Assembly (NCBI GenBank): GCA_018417955.1
Contig: JACTVC010000003.1
Coordinates: 1,674,001 to 1,738,000 of the forward strand
Direction of reading: 5' to 3'
Origin: Laccaria trichodermophora
Taxonomy: Eukaryota > Basidiomycota > Agaricomycetes > Agaricales > Hydnangiaceae
DNA length: 64,000 nucleotides
Under the pieces are notes generated by a model. It ran no database searches, had not been told where the DNA came from, and saw nothing but the letters and a program-made list of their open reading frames with translations. The position numbers were made by a program, and so were the translations under genes. This document shows, in pieces, positions 1 through 10,110 of the stretch; position 1 is the first letter of the stretch; each line of letters starts with the position of its first letter.

Positions 1-267
1 ATAGTTCAAGGTTACTTGACAGCGAGAATCCGGTCAGACCGATCTGGGTCCCAGACTTTCCTCCCATCCGAATACTCAGGAGCACACCCGACTCTTCTCC
101 TTCTCCTCCATGTAACCGTCCTCGTCCTCATCGCCGTTCTCCAGTAGTCCGAAGACACTCCGAACGATGCTCCTCATCCAACGAAGAAGATACAAGGCTC
201 TCTCAATCGCGATGTCGCCTGCCAAATACCGGGCTTGGGACCAGGAATTGTATCAATACAATGGGGA
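1..267. other. Left edge without a recognisable gene
   Basis: No conserved coding signal was recognised here. It lies 3' of the oxidoreductase relic on the minus strand. Where the missing C-terminal part of that enzyme would be expected, no conserved motif of the family can be read in any minus-strand frame. Confidence 0.4.
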
Positions 268-640
268 CTAGCTCATCAGCACGGCGCGGCAAGGTGAGAT
301 ATCAAACTCTGGTCCGAAAGCAGTTATACTAATCGTTGACATTATGTCAGAACGTTCCTTGATACTCGTCGAAGTGAGGTGTAGATGTTTTGGATGCCGC
401 AGACGAGCGGTGGACGCTGCTGGCTTTTCGAGAAGAACATGCTTCCCGGCTGCCAGAACCTTCATTGTCCACTCGTAATGAAGACCGTTGGGTAGCTAAA
501 AACAAAGGTAAGAAATGGTGATAAGAAATTTGTTGGTGCGACAGACAGGGTTGTAAATTCTAAACAGTAGTCCATGAGCCAGAGAAACGTAGGACAAAGA
601 ACGTTGATATTCTGTAGAACCTCCATAATCCTTTTCGATT
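268..640 (-). pseudogene. Fragment of a Gfo/Idh/MocA-family NAD(P)-dependent oxidoreductase
   Basis: The minus strand encodes the family signature that ends the Rossmann fold: YNPLPNGLHYEW followed by AGKHVLLEKP, whose Lys is the usual catalytic residue. The two parts are joined across a 51-bp intron (donor GTCTGT, acceptor TTTTTAG, about 494-544). After EKPAAST the frame loses similarity and stops at 268. The usual second half, a substrate-binding alpha/beta domain of about 200 residues, is absent. Upstream, only about 25 residues beginning YGGS can be followed. Intact members have about 350-390 residues and oxidise sugars or dihydrodiols. This is therefore a truncated remnant, although an unseen further exon beyond the left window edge cannot be fully excluded. 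It is divergent to PAF1. Confidence 0.6.
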
Positions 641-688
641 TGTGAACAGCGTATTTGGCGTTGTTGATAGTTCTCAACTTGTACAACG

Positions 689-2274
689 ATGAGCGTGAAG
701 AAGAGGTACTTTTTTATTCCACAAGTCACTCAAGAAATCTAATCACAAAAGGACAGTTCAAAACTCGATCTTCTGGTCCGCGTAAGATACTCAAATCCAC
801 TCCCTGCACCACCATGTCCCCCAAAACTTCTCGACATACCTACACACCCTATGCGCTACGCCCGCCCTGAATTTCTCAACGCAGTTGCTAGCGAGACACC
901 CTTACCCGTCATCGTAGATGCAGAGTGTGGAATGCCCCTTGATCTGGGCAAGTGGGAGTCGCTATGGGAAGAAAACGCAGATGATTCCAGTGCGTTTATT
1001 CATTCACCAGTGAACATCTTATCTACCCGAAAACTAGATTTGAACCCTGATCCGTTGAACCTTCCAAAACTCGATCCAAAAGACGCTCTCCTTCTTGCAG
1101 ACCCGTCGTCCTCAACAGGGTTATACACGAATGGCCAACCAGGTTCAGGTAGCGGTACCTCCACTCCCCTCGCACACGTAACATGGCTTCGAAAAACGGA
1201 GTATATAAGCAGAGAAGGCGTCCAACGGTCGGGTATCCAAGAACCGTGCGTTGTCGTTATCACACCTTGATTCCCTTCTGACTCTCTTTGCCCCAGGAAA
1301 CATCTCGTCTCCGCATCCATCGACATCAGCCGCCCCGCACAGCTTCGGGATATCGAGGCCTCTTTCGCAGCCTGCAACAACGACTTTTCACTAGAGGACC
1401 TCCGCCACCCCAACAATCCCAAGCTTACCGCCGTTGAATCATACCCCGTGCTCCCCGACGCCGAAATTTGGGCGAACCAGTACGATCTGTTTCGCTTTTC
1501 AGAACGACCAGGCGAGAGACCTGTGGATGTACGCTTTTTTTTTAAGTCGTTCCCCGTTGTTGTTTTTAACCTTATCATCTTAGGTGGAGGATCCACGTTT
1601 GGATTGTGCCGTTCTACGGCCCATGAAAACTGAACACGATTCTTTCCTCGCGTATTACCTCACGCAGGACGATGATTCAGCGACAAAGTTCAAGGAAACC
1701 AGGTTTGGTTTACAGCCGTATGAAGTACCTGAAGATCAAGAGGTATGTCTTTTCCTTCGTGTTCAGAGTCACAGCTAATAAACTTGATGATGTAGGAGAC
1801 AATCTTCCACTTTGTACGCGACTACGAGACCGTCAAGGTCGAACAGGAAGTGCCTAACGAGTTTTTGCTCGTACTGTATGACGGAGACCCGTCCGAGGAA
1901 CTTGACGCTGTGTTGGACGGAAGTCACACAAAACTACCTCCGAGAGCGAAAGGGGCCTACTACAAAAATATCGAGCGCAAGATGCTGCTCAAGAAAAAGC
2001 GAGCGAATGTGAGAAGCATTTTTTTTTCACGAGTGAATTTGAGTTGCTAACAGTCGCGCAGATATACGACCAATACGAGGACAAGTGGGAGGTCATCCGC
2101 CTGCTGCATCAACCTATGAGCAAAGAAGAGGAGGAGGAACGAGAAGAGGCTCTAGCAGAGGTGGTGGATCCCATGTTCCTCATGGCGAGAGGGGATGCAG
2201 ACGCAGAGGGGGAGGTGGAAATGGACGAAGGCGGCTATGCGAATGGGGTAATAGACGTGCTCGCAGAATCATAA
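689..2274 (+). CDS. PAF1: PAF1, subunit of the RNA polymerase II-associated Paf1 complex
   Basis: Paf1 is the scaffold of the nuclear complex that rides with elongating RNA polymerase II and promotes H2B ubiquitylation and H3K4/K36 methylation. Seven exons give about 424 residues. The start was placed at ATG 689: a 17-bp first exon joins across a 51-bp intron (706-756) to give MSVKKSSKLDLLVRVRY, the conserved N-terminus. Family blocks follow in order: YSNPLPAPPCPPKLLDIP, MRYARPEFLN, DAECGMPLDL, WLRKTEYIS, then VLPDAEIWANQYDLFRF in the middle and LLKKKRANIYDQYEDKW near the end. Introns at 990-1037, 1246-1296, 1529-1583, 1743-1795 and 2009-2061 are 48-55 bp. The tail is Glu/Asp-rich but shorter than the acidic tail of animal PAF1. 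No break seen. Confidence 0.95.
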
Positions 2275-2445
2275 CATCGCATTTTTTCTTCCTTCCATGT
2301 TCACACCCTTTTGCTATCGTGTATCATACTTGCTTTGATCTTGAACCCCCATACAGTGTTTGCTTGTTCATGCTGGGTAGGATTCATGTGGGCATACGAA
2401 CATAACATGATGAAAAAAGATGGAAATCAAAAGACGTGGTACATT

Positions 2446-2969
2446 CTATGCCTCAGTCAGTTCACGCAACCGACGGACCGTGCTAAGATAAAAATCAGAA
2501 TCAAAGGTGTGTCATATGTAGGCGGTACAAAAAAAAGCTTACCTGCGAACGGTAGCAGCAGCCGTTGTCGAAACGGTCCATGCGCCTCCAGCAATGACCT
2601 TTTTGCACGCTCCGCAATTCCAAATCCCAACCGCCGTTCTCTTAACTGAATCCTGTTTTCATACCATGCAGATTAGCCTAGACGCCTCACACCAATATAG
2701 ATGGAATATAACGTACCTTGCCGCAGAACGTGCAGGTGTATCGCGCGTGTTGCGAGATTTCCATCTTTTTGACTTGCTTACGGAGGGAAGCACCATAACG
2801 CTATAACAACAAAAAACTCCTTTAGCACCCACTTGCAAGATAAGCGAGTTGAAGGGGTCCTTACAGTACCGTATTTACCCGTGATTCCTACTTTCTTGGT
2901 GCGTTTTGTCTGTGGGGGTTTGGGGTATGAACATGGGCGCCATGTGATACGGCTTTTGATACGCACCAT
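2446..2969 (-). CDS. RPL43: 60S ribosomal protein eL43 (RPL43/L37A)
   Basis: Small zinc-binding protein of the cytosolic large ribosomal subunit, about 92 residues, the normal family length. The start codon is alone in its exon: ATG at 2969-2967 is followed at once by a GTGCGT donor, and the next exon begins [15 protein letters not shown]. Later exons give [47 protein letters not shown] and the end [12 protein letters not shown]. The two CxxC pairs (CTFC and CGAC) are intact, so the zinc ribbon should fold. An ATG-only or near ATG-only first exon is common in fungal ribosomal-protein genes. A longer open frame runs upstream through the first intron but does not match the family. The gene lies tail to tail with PAF1, 171 bp apart. 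Confidence 0.95.
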
Positions 2970-3426
2970 CTTGAGGAATTGAGGAGGTTGGGTTGCTGGT
3001 CTTGACGCAGGGGAGTAACGACTTGCGATAATTCGGTGCGTGAGAAAGATTTGGGCGAGTTGCCGAGAACTGTACAGTTGCTCAGCCACCTCTGAAATAA
3101 TATTTTGAACCTTTATTTAAATTGATATTTTACGGTGTAATTATCAAACGAAAACGCATTGAACGTAGAACACACTCAACAAGAACCACCGAAAATCCTG
3201 CAAAAAGTTGGATACCAAAGTCCAGACCAGTTTTCGAAAATTTGAAGAGGTCATTGAGCATTTAAATTTCCTGTGAAGTAACCTTGAAACTCGAACAGTC
3301 GTGACTTCGGTTGTATATTCGCTAAGAGGAACATCCTGAATACATTGCATTTACGTTATCAGGAGAAATCTGACTGGGGGGAAGTGCTGACTGGCTTGGC
3401 GTCGACGACACCACATGAAGCCAAGC
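2970..3426. other. Intergenic: RPL43 upstream region and 3' flank of the wall-protein gene
   Basis: This stretch should hold the RPL43 promoter, since the minus-strand gene starts at 2969. Only short, low-information open frames are present, such as 3144-3350 minus, and none matches a family I know. An AT-rich run occurs at about 3095-3135. Confidence 0.4.
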
Positions 3427-4134
3427 CTACCGTACTATGCACAGTGCCAGAATGGTGCAGACAACACCAAGGGCAATGGTGACATTGTGGAGTTTTCGTT
3501 TCGAAGACGAGGAGGCAGTTTGGTGGACTGAAGAAGTCGGAGATACGGGAGGATGGTTTGATGACGAAGAACGAGTTGATAATAACGAAGATGGAATTGA
3601 CAGTGACGGCGACATGGAGATTGAGATACTAGAACTCGTGGACGCAGCTGGGAAGATCGTGAATTCTTCGGATTGAGCGTAAACCGTGTCGGGGTAGTGT
3701 GCACTCAAAACAAGATTCACTTGGTAATTTGTACCAGGTGTAGGCCATCCGCCAGCTGGAGGAGAAATAGTCGTTGTGAGGAGGTCAGTATCAATAAGGG
3801 GAGAGAGAGCTTGATCATTTGGCAGTAAGGTGCGGTTCTAGATAATAATGAAGTCATTCAACCGTCGAAAAATGGAAGTATGTGAAGACGCCTGCACGCT
3901 TACTTGGTTTGTGAGAATAATGGCGAATTCGAGAGGGTCGGTGTTGTTACTTTGCCAGGAGATGCTGGGGATGAAGAAAGGCTTGGTGAACCAAACATGT
4001 ATATAAGACAAGGGTTGCACTGACATCTGTGGCCCTTGGTTTGTCCAGCCGTTGGAGGCACTGGGCGTAACCACGAGGAGCGCGACGCAAGAAGAGCTCC
4101 AAAGGAAAAGTGAAGTTAGTACGACGATTCGCAT
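3427..4134 (-). CDS. Secreted Ser/Thr-rich protein of the Kre9/Knh1-like family, probably GPI- or tail-anchored
   Basis: Three exons (4134-4025, 3964-3904, 3837-3427) give 193 residues. The protein begins with a signal peptide (MRIVVLTSLFLWSSSCVALL). Next come a Kre9/Knh-type beta domain with GWTNQGPQ, a WQSNNTDP block, then FAIILTNQ, and YQVNLVLSA leading to YAQSEEFTIF. A Ser-rich linker of about 45 residues ends in a basic stop and a hydrophobic tail (VTIALGVVCTILALCIV). This order matches basidiomycete Ser/Thr-rich anchored proteins thought to act in beta-1,6-glucan and wall assembly, but the role of this one is inferred. The last hydrophobic segment could be a GPI signal or a true membrane span. 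All introns are GT-AG. Confidence 0.8.
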
Positions 4135-4232
4135 CGTGAGCTTGCCTCAACCGACGAAACTGATGGTGGCGGAATAGTGGACAACAACCTCATGTTGCTG
4201 TCCTTATCGCGAAAAGGCGCTGGCCTGTCACT

Positions 4233-4489
4233 CTAATCCGCGAACGCGCCCCCCAAACTTGCTAAATTCTCTCCAACCATGGCCATACGCTTGTCACTTG
4301 CTTGTCAAGAACAGATTATTATTACAATTTAACAGTGAATGAATTCATTATCTCCTTCCTAAGGTTTGCCTTCCATATCCATTCGATTGACAAGAGGTCC
4401 ATGATGTTCAAAGATCAACACCCTCACCCCCATAGTACATACCTCTTCGGCAGTTGTTTCCCATCAATGAAAGGCAACAGCGCTTTCTT
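4233..4489 (-). repeat. Duplicated 3' end and downstream flank of SFH5
   Basis: About 257 bp here match 8431-8691 with scattered differences. Both share blocks such as GGCCATACGCTTGTCACTTG and CCTCTTCGGCAGTTGTTT. In the intact locus the block covers the last ~25 codons of SFH5 plus about 190 bp downstream. The copy still encodes KKALLPFIDGKQLPKRY on the minus strand and then loses the original reading. There is no trace of the rest of SFH5. It is a segmental copy about 4.2 kb from its source, in the same orientation, and presumably inert. Confidence 0.85.
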
Positions 4490-4743
4490 ATCTTCACATC
4501 GATTGTTACTCCATTGTCATATATAATTTTTGCTGGACTGATGTCAGAGCTAGTCTCTCCTAGACAGACTTCGATATATGTGAAGTCGTACCTTTGTTCA
4601 CGATATATGAATGTCAGAGCCAGTCAATGAACTGAGAAAATTCAGTGCTTACTCTTGATGTTAGACCCAATCAAGAGGTCAACATCACTTCCATGACGGA
4701 GGAGATAAGCCAGGGATTCATTGGAGCATGTCTTCACGTCATA

Positions 4744-5046
4744 CTAAAGCTCCACCAACACTTCTGGATCCATGCCAAACGCTGTCAAAAATTTGCGAAT
4801 ACCTAGGCCCCATACTAGAACGAGGAAGCCAACCTCATCCACTGTCAACGGACCAGTAGCAGTTCGCTCTTTGAAAAACTTCCGTGCTCCTCCAACATTG
4901 TTGTTCCTCCAAAGTTGAAGTGCTCGGCGCCCCGGATCGTTTAGCCATTCAGCCAACTTGCAGCGTAGCCCTCCAAGTTCGGAGAAGCTTTGCAGTCGTT
5001 CCTTAACAGCAGGGTCGGGGTGCTCCAAGAGACCAGGACCATCCAT
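4744..5046 (-). CDS. Hypothetical protein, 100 residues, unrecognised
   Basis: An open frame starting ATGGATGGTCCTGG with a protein-like composition: PAVKERLQSFSEL, AEWLNDPGRRALQLW, then a stretch ending FLVLVWGLGIRKFL. No domain was recognised. Beyond the stop the same strand can be read as SLAYLLRHGSDVDLLI, which has the feel of an ankyrin-type helix pair, so a further exon or a decayed ankyrin protein is possible. No splice pair was confirmed. It could also be spurious. Confidence 0.3.
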   Translation of the reverse strand: MDGPGLLEHPDPAVKERLQSFSELGGLRCKLAEWLNDPGRRALQLWRNNNVGGARKFFKERTATGPLTVDEVGFLVLVWGLGIRKFLTAFGMDPEVLVEL

Positions 5047-5897
5047 AATAATATCACTTGCGCTGTCCGTCGTGGTGGGTTCGCAGGTAGAGTTCAGTTG
5101 TGATTCTCACACATGAGCTTTATTACGCCTTGCCAGCTTTGCCTGTGTTGCACGAGGGAACTTGGAAGCACCCCAAGTCAACCCCAAGTTCACTCTTAGG
5201 CTGCTATGAAATTCCAATTGAAGTCTGAAATGGATGTGCTTGAGCGTTCAAGCATTGTGATTTGCCTCAATACTGATATCTATCACAGATTAGCACAGAT
5301 TAAGTACCTGTGCAGTGACCACCCCTTATGCACCCACATATGAGGCGAGATGGCGGTCGCACCCGGCAGACGAGGATTTGGATTGGATGACTTATACCAG
5401 AGAGGTTGGTGCAACTTGAAGACAATATCCGGGAGAAGGGCCACGGTGTATCACTGTAGGGACTCCCCGGCAACGTCATTTTCCAAGACGTGAGTTATTC
5501 TAACATCGCTTTAAATCAGCCAACGCACTGCTCTAAGTCCGTCTCTGTAGCAGTATTTTCTCGATCGTTCTTCTAGTGACGAGTGAGAGGGCGACTGATG
5601 ATCTTCGGGTATGTTGAATGTTCCTTAATTCACGTATAACTGAACCAAAGGATCTGACGTTCATAAGTCCTGTACACATAGTGTGATTGCATTTGTAGAG
5701 TGTTGATATAATGTCTGGTCAAATGATATAAAGCAATCAATATGAACAGAAATTGAAGTTTACCTATAGGTTAGATGGACCCTGTACACAGTGATTCCAA
5801 CGAAGTTCAAGTTGGCTACATTGAAAAAAGTCCGTCAGCATGGAAAAGCTAACCAAGTCCTTGTGCTCACAGATTCCACATATCATTGCAAGCCTAA
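5047..5897. other. Gene-poor interval, about 850 bp
   Basis: No open frame with a recognisable family was found on either strand. The stretch contains short local repeats, for example AGATTAGCACAGATTA near 5288. It is bounded by the small unknown ORF and by the 3' end of the metal transporter. Confidence 0.4.
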
Positions 5898-7774
5898 CTA
5901 AACGGCTTGCCTTGGATTTTTACGATGCTCCTGTATACATATATCTTGTCAGCAACTTTGCACACCCTGCACATACCAGAACGGGGACCCACCGGCGCAT
6001 GTGATGTCTCATGGTCCACATGTACAAATGCTCTCTCGACATTCGGCAATACTTCGATCCTATCTTGGAGTTGTTGACTGAGGTCATGAGCCTTCCAAAG
6101 TGGAGTGTTTGCGTCCATCACCACATCTACCTCGACGAAGTAGTTAGGCCCACTCTGTACACCTCTCATCGTCAGTCAACAAAGCGCAAGGTCAATTTGT
6201 CTCTAACATGATAGGCACGAACGGTGTCAACCTTCTCAATTTCATCGCTGAAAGTCGCTGCCTTGAAAATGACGAGTTGCAGAAATTCATGTGGTGCGGA
6301 CTTTCCAGCTAGGAGCCCGAATTGTTCATAGATCGTCATGCCCCAAGAGACAATTACACCAAGAGCTATCTGGAAGAGAATACCAAAGTGATCAATGAGA
6401 CTTTTTGCTGGTAAACAAACTGACGTACTATGATAGCGCCTGTAGGATCCAGCCCTGTAAGTCAAAGGGAAGTGAGTAGTTGGCAGAGGGAACGTGCGGC
6501 GAGTTCACCTACACCATCGAAGTTTACTTCCACCAGCAGACATCAGTATACCTTAGAGTAGAAAAAGAAGTGAGTGCCAGCCATGTTCTGTTCTAAGATA
6601 GCTTACCAAACCCATTGATGAACAAATCGTTTCGGTGGTCCTCCCACAATACCAAAACCTGGCTCGATTGGTGTCGAAGAGAGTAGCAATACAGAAACAG
6701 GATGAATTTCACAGCTAGGCAGATGGCACCACATTCAGTCAAGTGAAAGGTGGGAAGTCAATGACATACCTAGAGCCGCTCCGACAGCAATTATCGACGG
6801 CAGGTGGAATGCGGAAAGCTCATCTCCATCCTTGCTGGCAAGCGTGCGGATTGACTCGACTATGACGACCAGGTTGACCGACCCCATACTAAACAACTCA
6901 CAGATCATTCATGCGCACAACTTCATCTTGTGTGGTTGAAAACTCACAGGAAACCTTGGAATGAGTCAACATGACAGTCGAATAAAGAGCACATAAGGGC
7001 CCGCACCATAGATGATATTTCCGATAGTTTCTAGACGTGCGCCACCAACTGGCCACCGGTTCTCATCCAATCTCTCAGCTTTCCGATGGAGCCACCACAG
7101 CAGAACATTGCTTCCAACATCGAACACGGAGTCGATTCCGGTTGCGATCAAAGATAATGACAAGGAAGAGATAGCCGCGTACACTAGAGGTGCGTGAGTA
7201 GATGTGCAGCTAGAAAACGATGCAAGGTGAGGAAGCGTACTCTGAAGGATACACAGTCCTAAGTTGGCAGCGAGACTTGCGTATACGGCAATCTTAACCT
7301 GCATTTGGAGATGTTCGATAAATCGAACGTAAAGCTTGAAACTGCCGACTCACAGGCAGACGATAGGCCTCTCCTTCCACTCGAGCGTCCTCCGTGTGCT
7401 CCTCCATAGGCTTCAACAGTGAGATAATGAGCTGTAATGCATGTCCGCCGTTGGTAAGCCGAACCCCACTTTGAACACCTTGCAGACATACCTCATTCTG
7501 CTTTCCCTGATACTTTGCAACGGGCTTATGTTGCTTACGTCGGCGGAGACCGTCGAGCTCTTCATCAGGAATGAGCCCATCGCGAAACTGGAATGGGTCG
7601 ATAACACTCGTTGAACCTGAGGCCCTCTCGATGTCAGGTGTGTCAGAGGTTCGGGGCTGTGCACACGACGTTGACATTCGATCTATGGCCATTAAGCAGC
7701 GCCAGGCTTACCTCCCTCTCAGCGACCTTTGTGGTTCCGAACGAGCTGGGGTCGTTGGATGATGATTGTGTCAT
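5898..7774 (-). CDS. Cation diffusion facilitator (CDF) family metal transporter
   Basis: CDF proteins export divalent metals (Zn, Mn, Fe) from the cytosol by proton antiport. This one has the fungal Mmt/manganese-like form. It has a cytosolic N-terminus, then membrane segments: KIAVYASLAANLGLCILQ, then ISSLSLSLIATGIDSVFD with the GxDSxxD metal site of TM2, and a TM5 region read as LWEDHRNDLFINGFG. A GALGVIVSWG-type last TM follows and then a cytosolic ferredoxin-like domain with SGPNYFVEVDVVMD, PLWKAHDLSQQLQ and VLPNVERAFVHVDHET. A short last intron (donor GTGGGT) must be removed to give the ending HAPEHRKNPRQAV. The start at 7774 (MTQSSSNDPSS) was preferred, with the exon ending in AERE spliced to PRTSDTPD. 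An in-frame ATG at 7837 adds 21 residues and remains possible. Many exons; no break seen. Confidence 0.87.
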
Positions 7775-8616
7775 CTGACTCAAATTGAAAATTCTTGAAT
7801 CCAGCGGCAGTGAGAACCGAAATAGTGGATACTGCAAACATGATCAGTTAACGTTTTAACTTTGAGTACCATTCTTTTGGTTCGATCCGAAAAAATTAGA
7901 CCCACAAAGACAACACAAGGAACCCTGCTCCCGTCGCCCGACTTTCTATTCGAATTCGCCGAGGGTGAAAGGCAAGCACAGGGTGCACACTGTGCACAGC
8001 ATAAAATTTATTGCAGTCTGAGTTCGAACTCCGGCTACCGGATCAGGTCGAGAAAGCAGTTCTCGAATCTCAAAGAATCCTCTTGTACTTAATCCTCAGT
8101 GGATCGTGAATGCGTGAACGGTGATTCATGCTCTAGTTCAAAGGAACGGCTTGATTATTGACTTGACTATTGACTTGTCATGACTGGACAATGACCTGCA
8201 TCCACCAAATATCCACCCTCCCAAAATTAGTCATGACACGCAGCAAATGGTCAAAAAACATCGCGCCGCACTAAAAATTTGGCGGCTTGAAGCTTGAAGT
8301 TGATGCGCGCATGATGCTTGGGGTACAGTATTGTCAATCGATAGTTCGCTACGTTCCTCGACAATTGTTTCTCTCGTCCACTCCTCTCCCCAATTTACAC
8401 CTTTCTTATATCTCTCCCATCGACGCGTTCTAATCCACGAACGCGCCTCCCAAACTCGCTAAATTTCCTCATGGCCATACGCTTGTCACTTGCTTGTCAG
8501 GAACGAATTATTATTACAATTCAGCAGAGAATGAATCCATTTCCAATGCCCTATAGCACTTCTTTCCTAAGCCTTCCATATCCATCCAATTCACATGTAC
8601 AACAGGTTCAAGATGT
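7775..8616. other. Intergenic region between the CDF transporter and SFH5
   Basis: It holds the upstream region of the transporter and the 3' flank of SFH5. From about 8431 onward it is duplicated at 4233. Short direct repeats (TTGACTTG motifs) occur at 8155-8180. No further gene was recognised. A TTCGAA-centred palindrome at about 8028 resembles a tRNA T-arm but has no matching rest. Confidence 0.4.
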
Positions 8617-9889
8617 TCAGAAATCATCACCCTCACCGCCATACCTCTTCGGCAGTTGTTTGTCATCAATAAAAGGCAACAGTGCTTTCTTGATGGCGTG
8701 GTGACCTGACCCTACCACGGACAGTTTGGCCAGTGTGTTTGCAGAAATTAACGGCTTGAAAGCCCAGAAAATCCAATTCATAATCGTCGGTACGTTGATG
8801 AAGAATTTCTTGTACTACCAAGCAAATGTAATTCAGGAGTTGGTAGGGCGTATAAGGAGGAGAACGTACGAGAAGTTCCGGGTAGTGGCTTTGGAAGATG
8901 TTTGTAACTTCCGAAGCAGCATTCTTGGAATTGGCGTCTCTGCTTGAAAGACCAAGTCCATCATAATCTGTCCACACCTCGGTTAGATACAGAAAAACAT
9001 AGCTGTACTTTGCTCACCGTGGATTTGAAGCGTTTGATCAACTTCAGTGAAATCTAGCAGTGTCACACACTTTTCCATCTGTACGACCCTCCAGCTAGTC
9101 GGAAGGACTAATGAGCACACGGAAGGCTCGTTGCGACTTCGTCGCTCACCGAATGAATCTTTGGACATCAGAAAACACGGCTTTGAGATCCTGTCCGCCT
9201 CCGTACAAATTATACCTTCAAATATCAAACGGCCATCAGTTCGAGCGTCTGAGAATATTTCCTGAAGAGACGTACACGATAGGTCGGCCTTCCTTGTCGT
9301 GACCATGGATACCACCAAGTCCGCCAAAAAGTTCCTCCGGAAATTCTTCCTTCATGGCGGCATCGAGGTCGAACAATTCTCGCCACCGCAGAGTATTCCT
9401 GAGCATCTCACGAGCCTCAGATACGCTCAAATTTCTGGGAGGTCGTATCAGATGCTGAGCATCCGACCTAAACTACTCTACATCATACCTTGCCCGAAGA
9501 AACTTCAAAAGTACAACGCTAACTCGGGCATCTTTGGGATTGGTAGGATCGATCTTAACACCCCAAAGAGTAACGGGTGATATCTTCGCGTTGGGATCAT
9601 CTGGGTATGCGTCAGCAAAGACGTCAGGAAGCTCGCCCTGGTCATGGCTCTAAAATGAGGAATACGAGGGAATACAATGATAGAAAACTATGCGCACCCT
9701 GAAAGCTTTGATTGCTGTCCATTCAACCTCCGTGAAGCGTTCTGTCAGGGGACTCTGGGGTTCCGGAGAGTCGTCGCTGGCTTGTTGCTTTGAGGAATCA
9801 TCTTCTATCGCAGGCACTTCAGGCGATGGTTGAGTTTCTGATGGCACTTCCGTGTGGGCATCGACAGCAGGGGGTGTTTCCGAGCTCAT
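8617..9889 (-). CDS. SFH5: SFH5-like CRAL-TRIO (Sec14-homology) lipid/heme-binding protein
   Basis: A Sec14-family cytosolic/ER-associated protein of the Sfh5 type. The family has been linked to phosphatidylinositol transfer, and the yeast member to heme binding. The N-terminal ~50 residues are Ser/Pro/Glu-rich and low-complexity. The CRAL-TRIO N helices read ARVSVVLLKFLRARNLSV, then LRWRELFDLDAAMKEEFPEE and GGIHGHDKEGRPIVY. The lipid-binding domain continues with RWRVVQMEKCVTLLDF, SSRDANSKNAASEV and SHYPELL, then, after an intron, KKFFINVPTIMNWIFWAFKP and GSGHHAIKKALLPFI. It ends QLPKRYGGEGDDF with a stop at 8617. Length is normal (about 330 residues). The last ~25 codons with the flank were copied to 4233-4489. 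It shares a 220-bp divergent promoter region with the transporter gene at 10111. Confidence 0.9.
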
Positions 9890-10110
9890 CGTAGCTACTA
9901 GCCGCTGGAGGTGGGAGTAACGGTGAGGAGGGACTATCTGATAAGATGCTGATTACGTGAAATGTTCATTGTGTTTGTTCGTTGCGTTTCCCACCAATTT
10001 CCGGTGAAAGTTGAAACACTTGAAACTGATCAAGATACAGCCTCATCTCGACTGGACTACTACTGACACTTATATGCTCTCATAGCAGACTTGAAGCTCT
10101 TTACACCGTT

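Noticed and set aside
1000..1596. 198-codon minus-strand frame inside PAF1
   Set aside because: Antisense shadow of PAF1 exons; it crosses PAF1 introns and has no family features.
7875..7900. B-box-like GGTTCGATCC
   Set aside because: No cloverleaf can be drawn upstream and no box A at proper spacing. The sequence lies in the 5' region of the CDF transporter gene.
8015..8060. Possible tRNA T-arm around GAGTTCGAACTCC
   Set aside because: The TTCGAAC loop is part of a simple palindrome. No D-arm/box A, anticodon arm or matching acceptor stem lies at the right distance on either strand.
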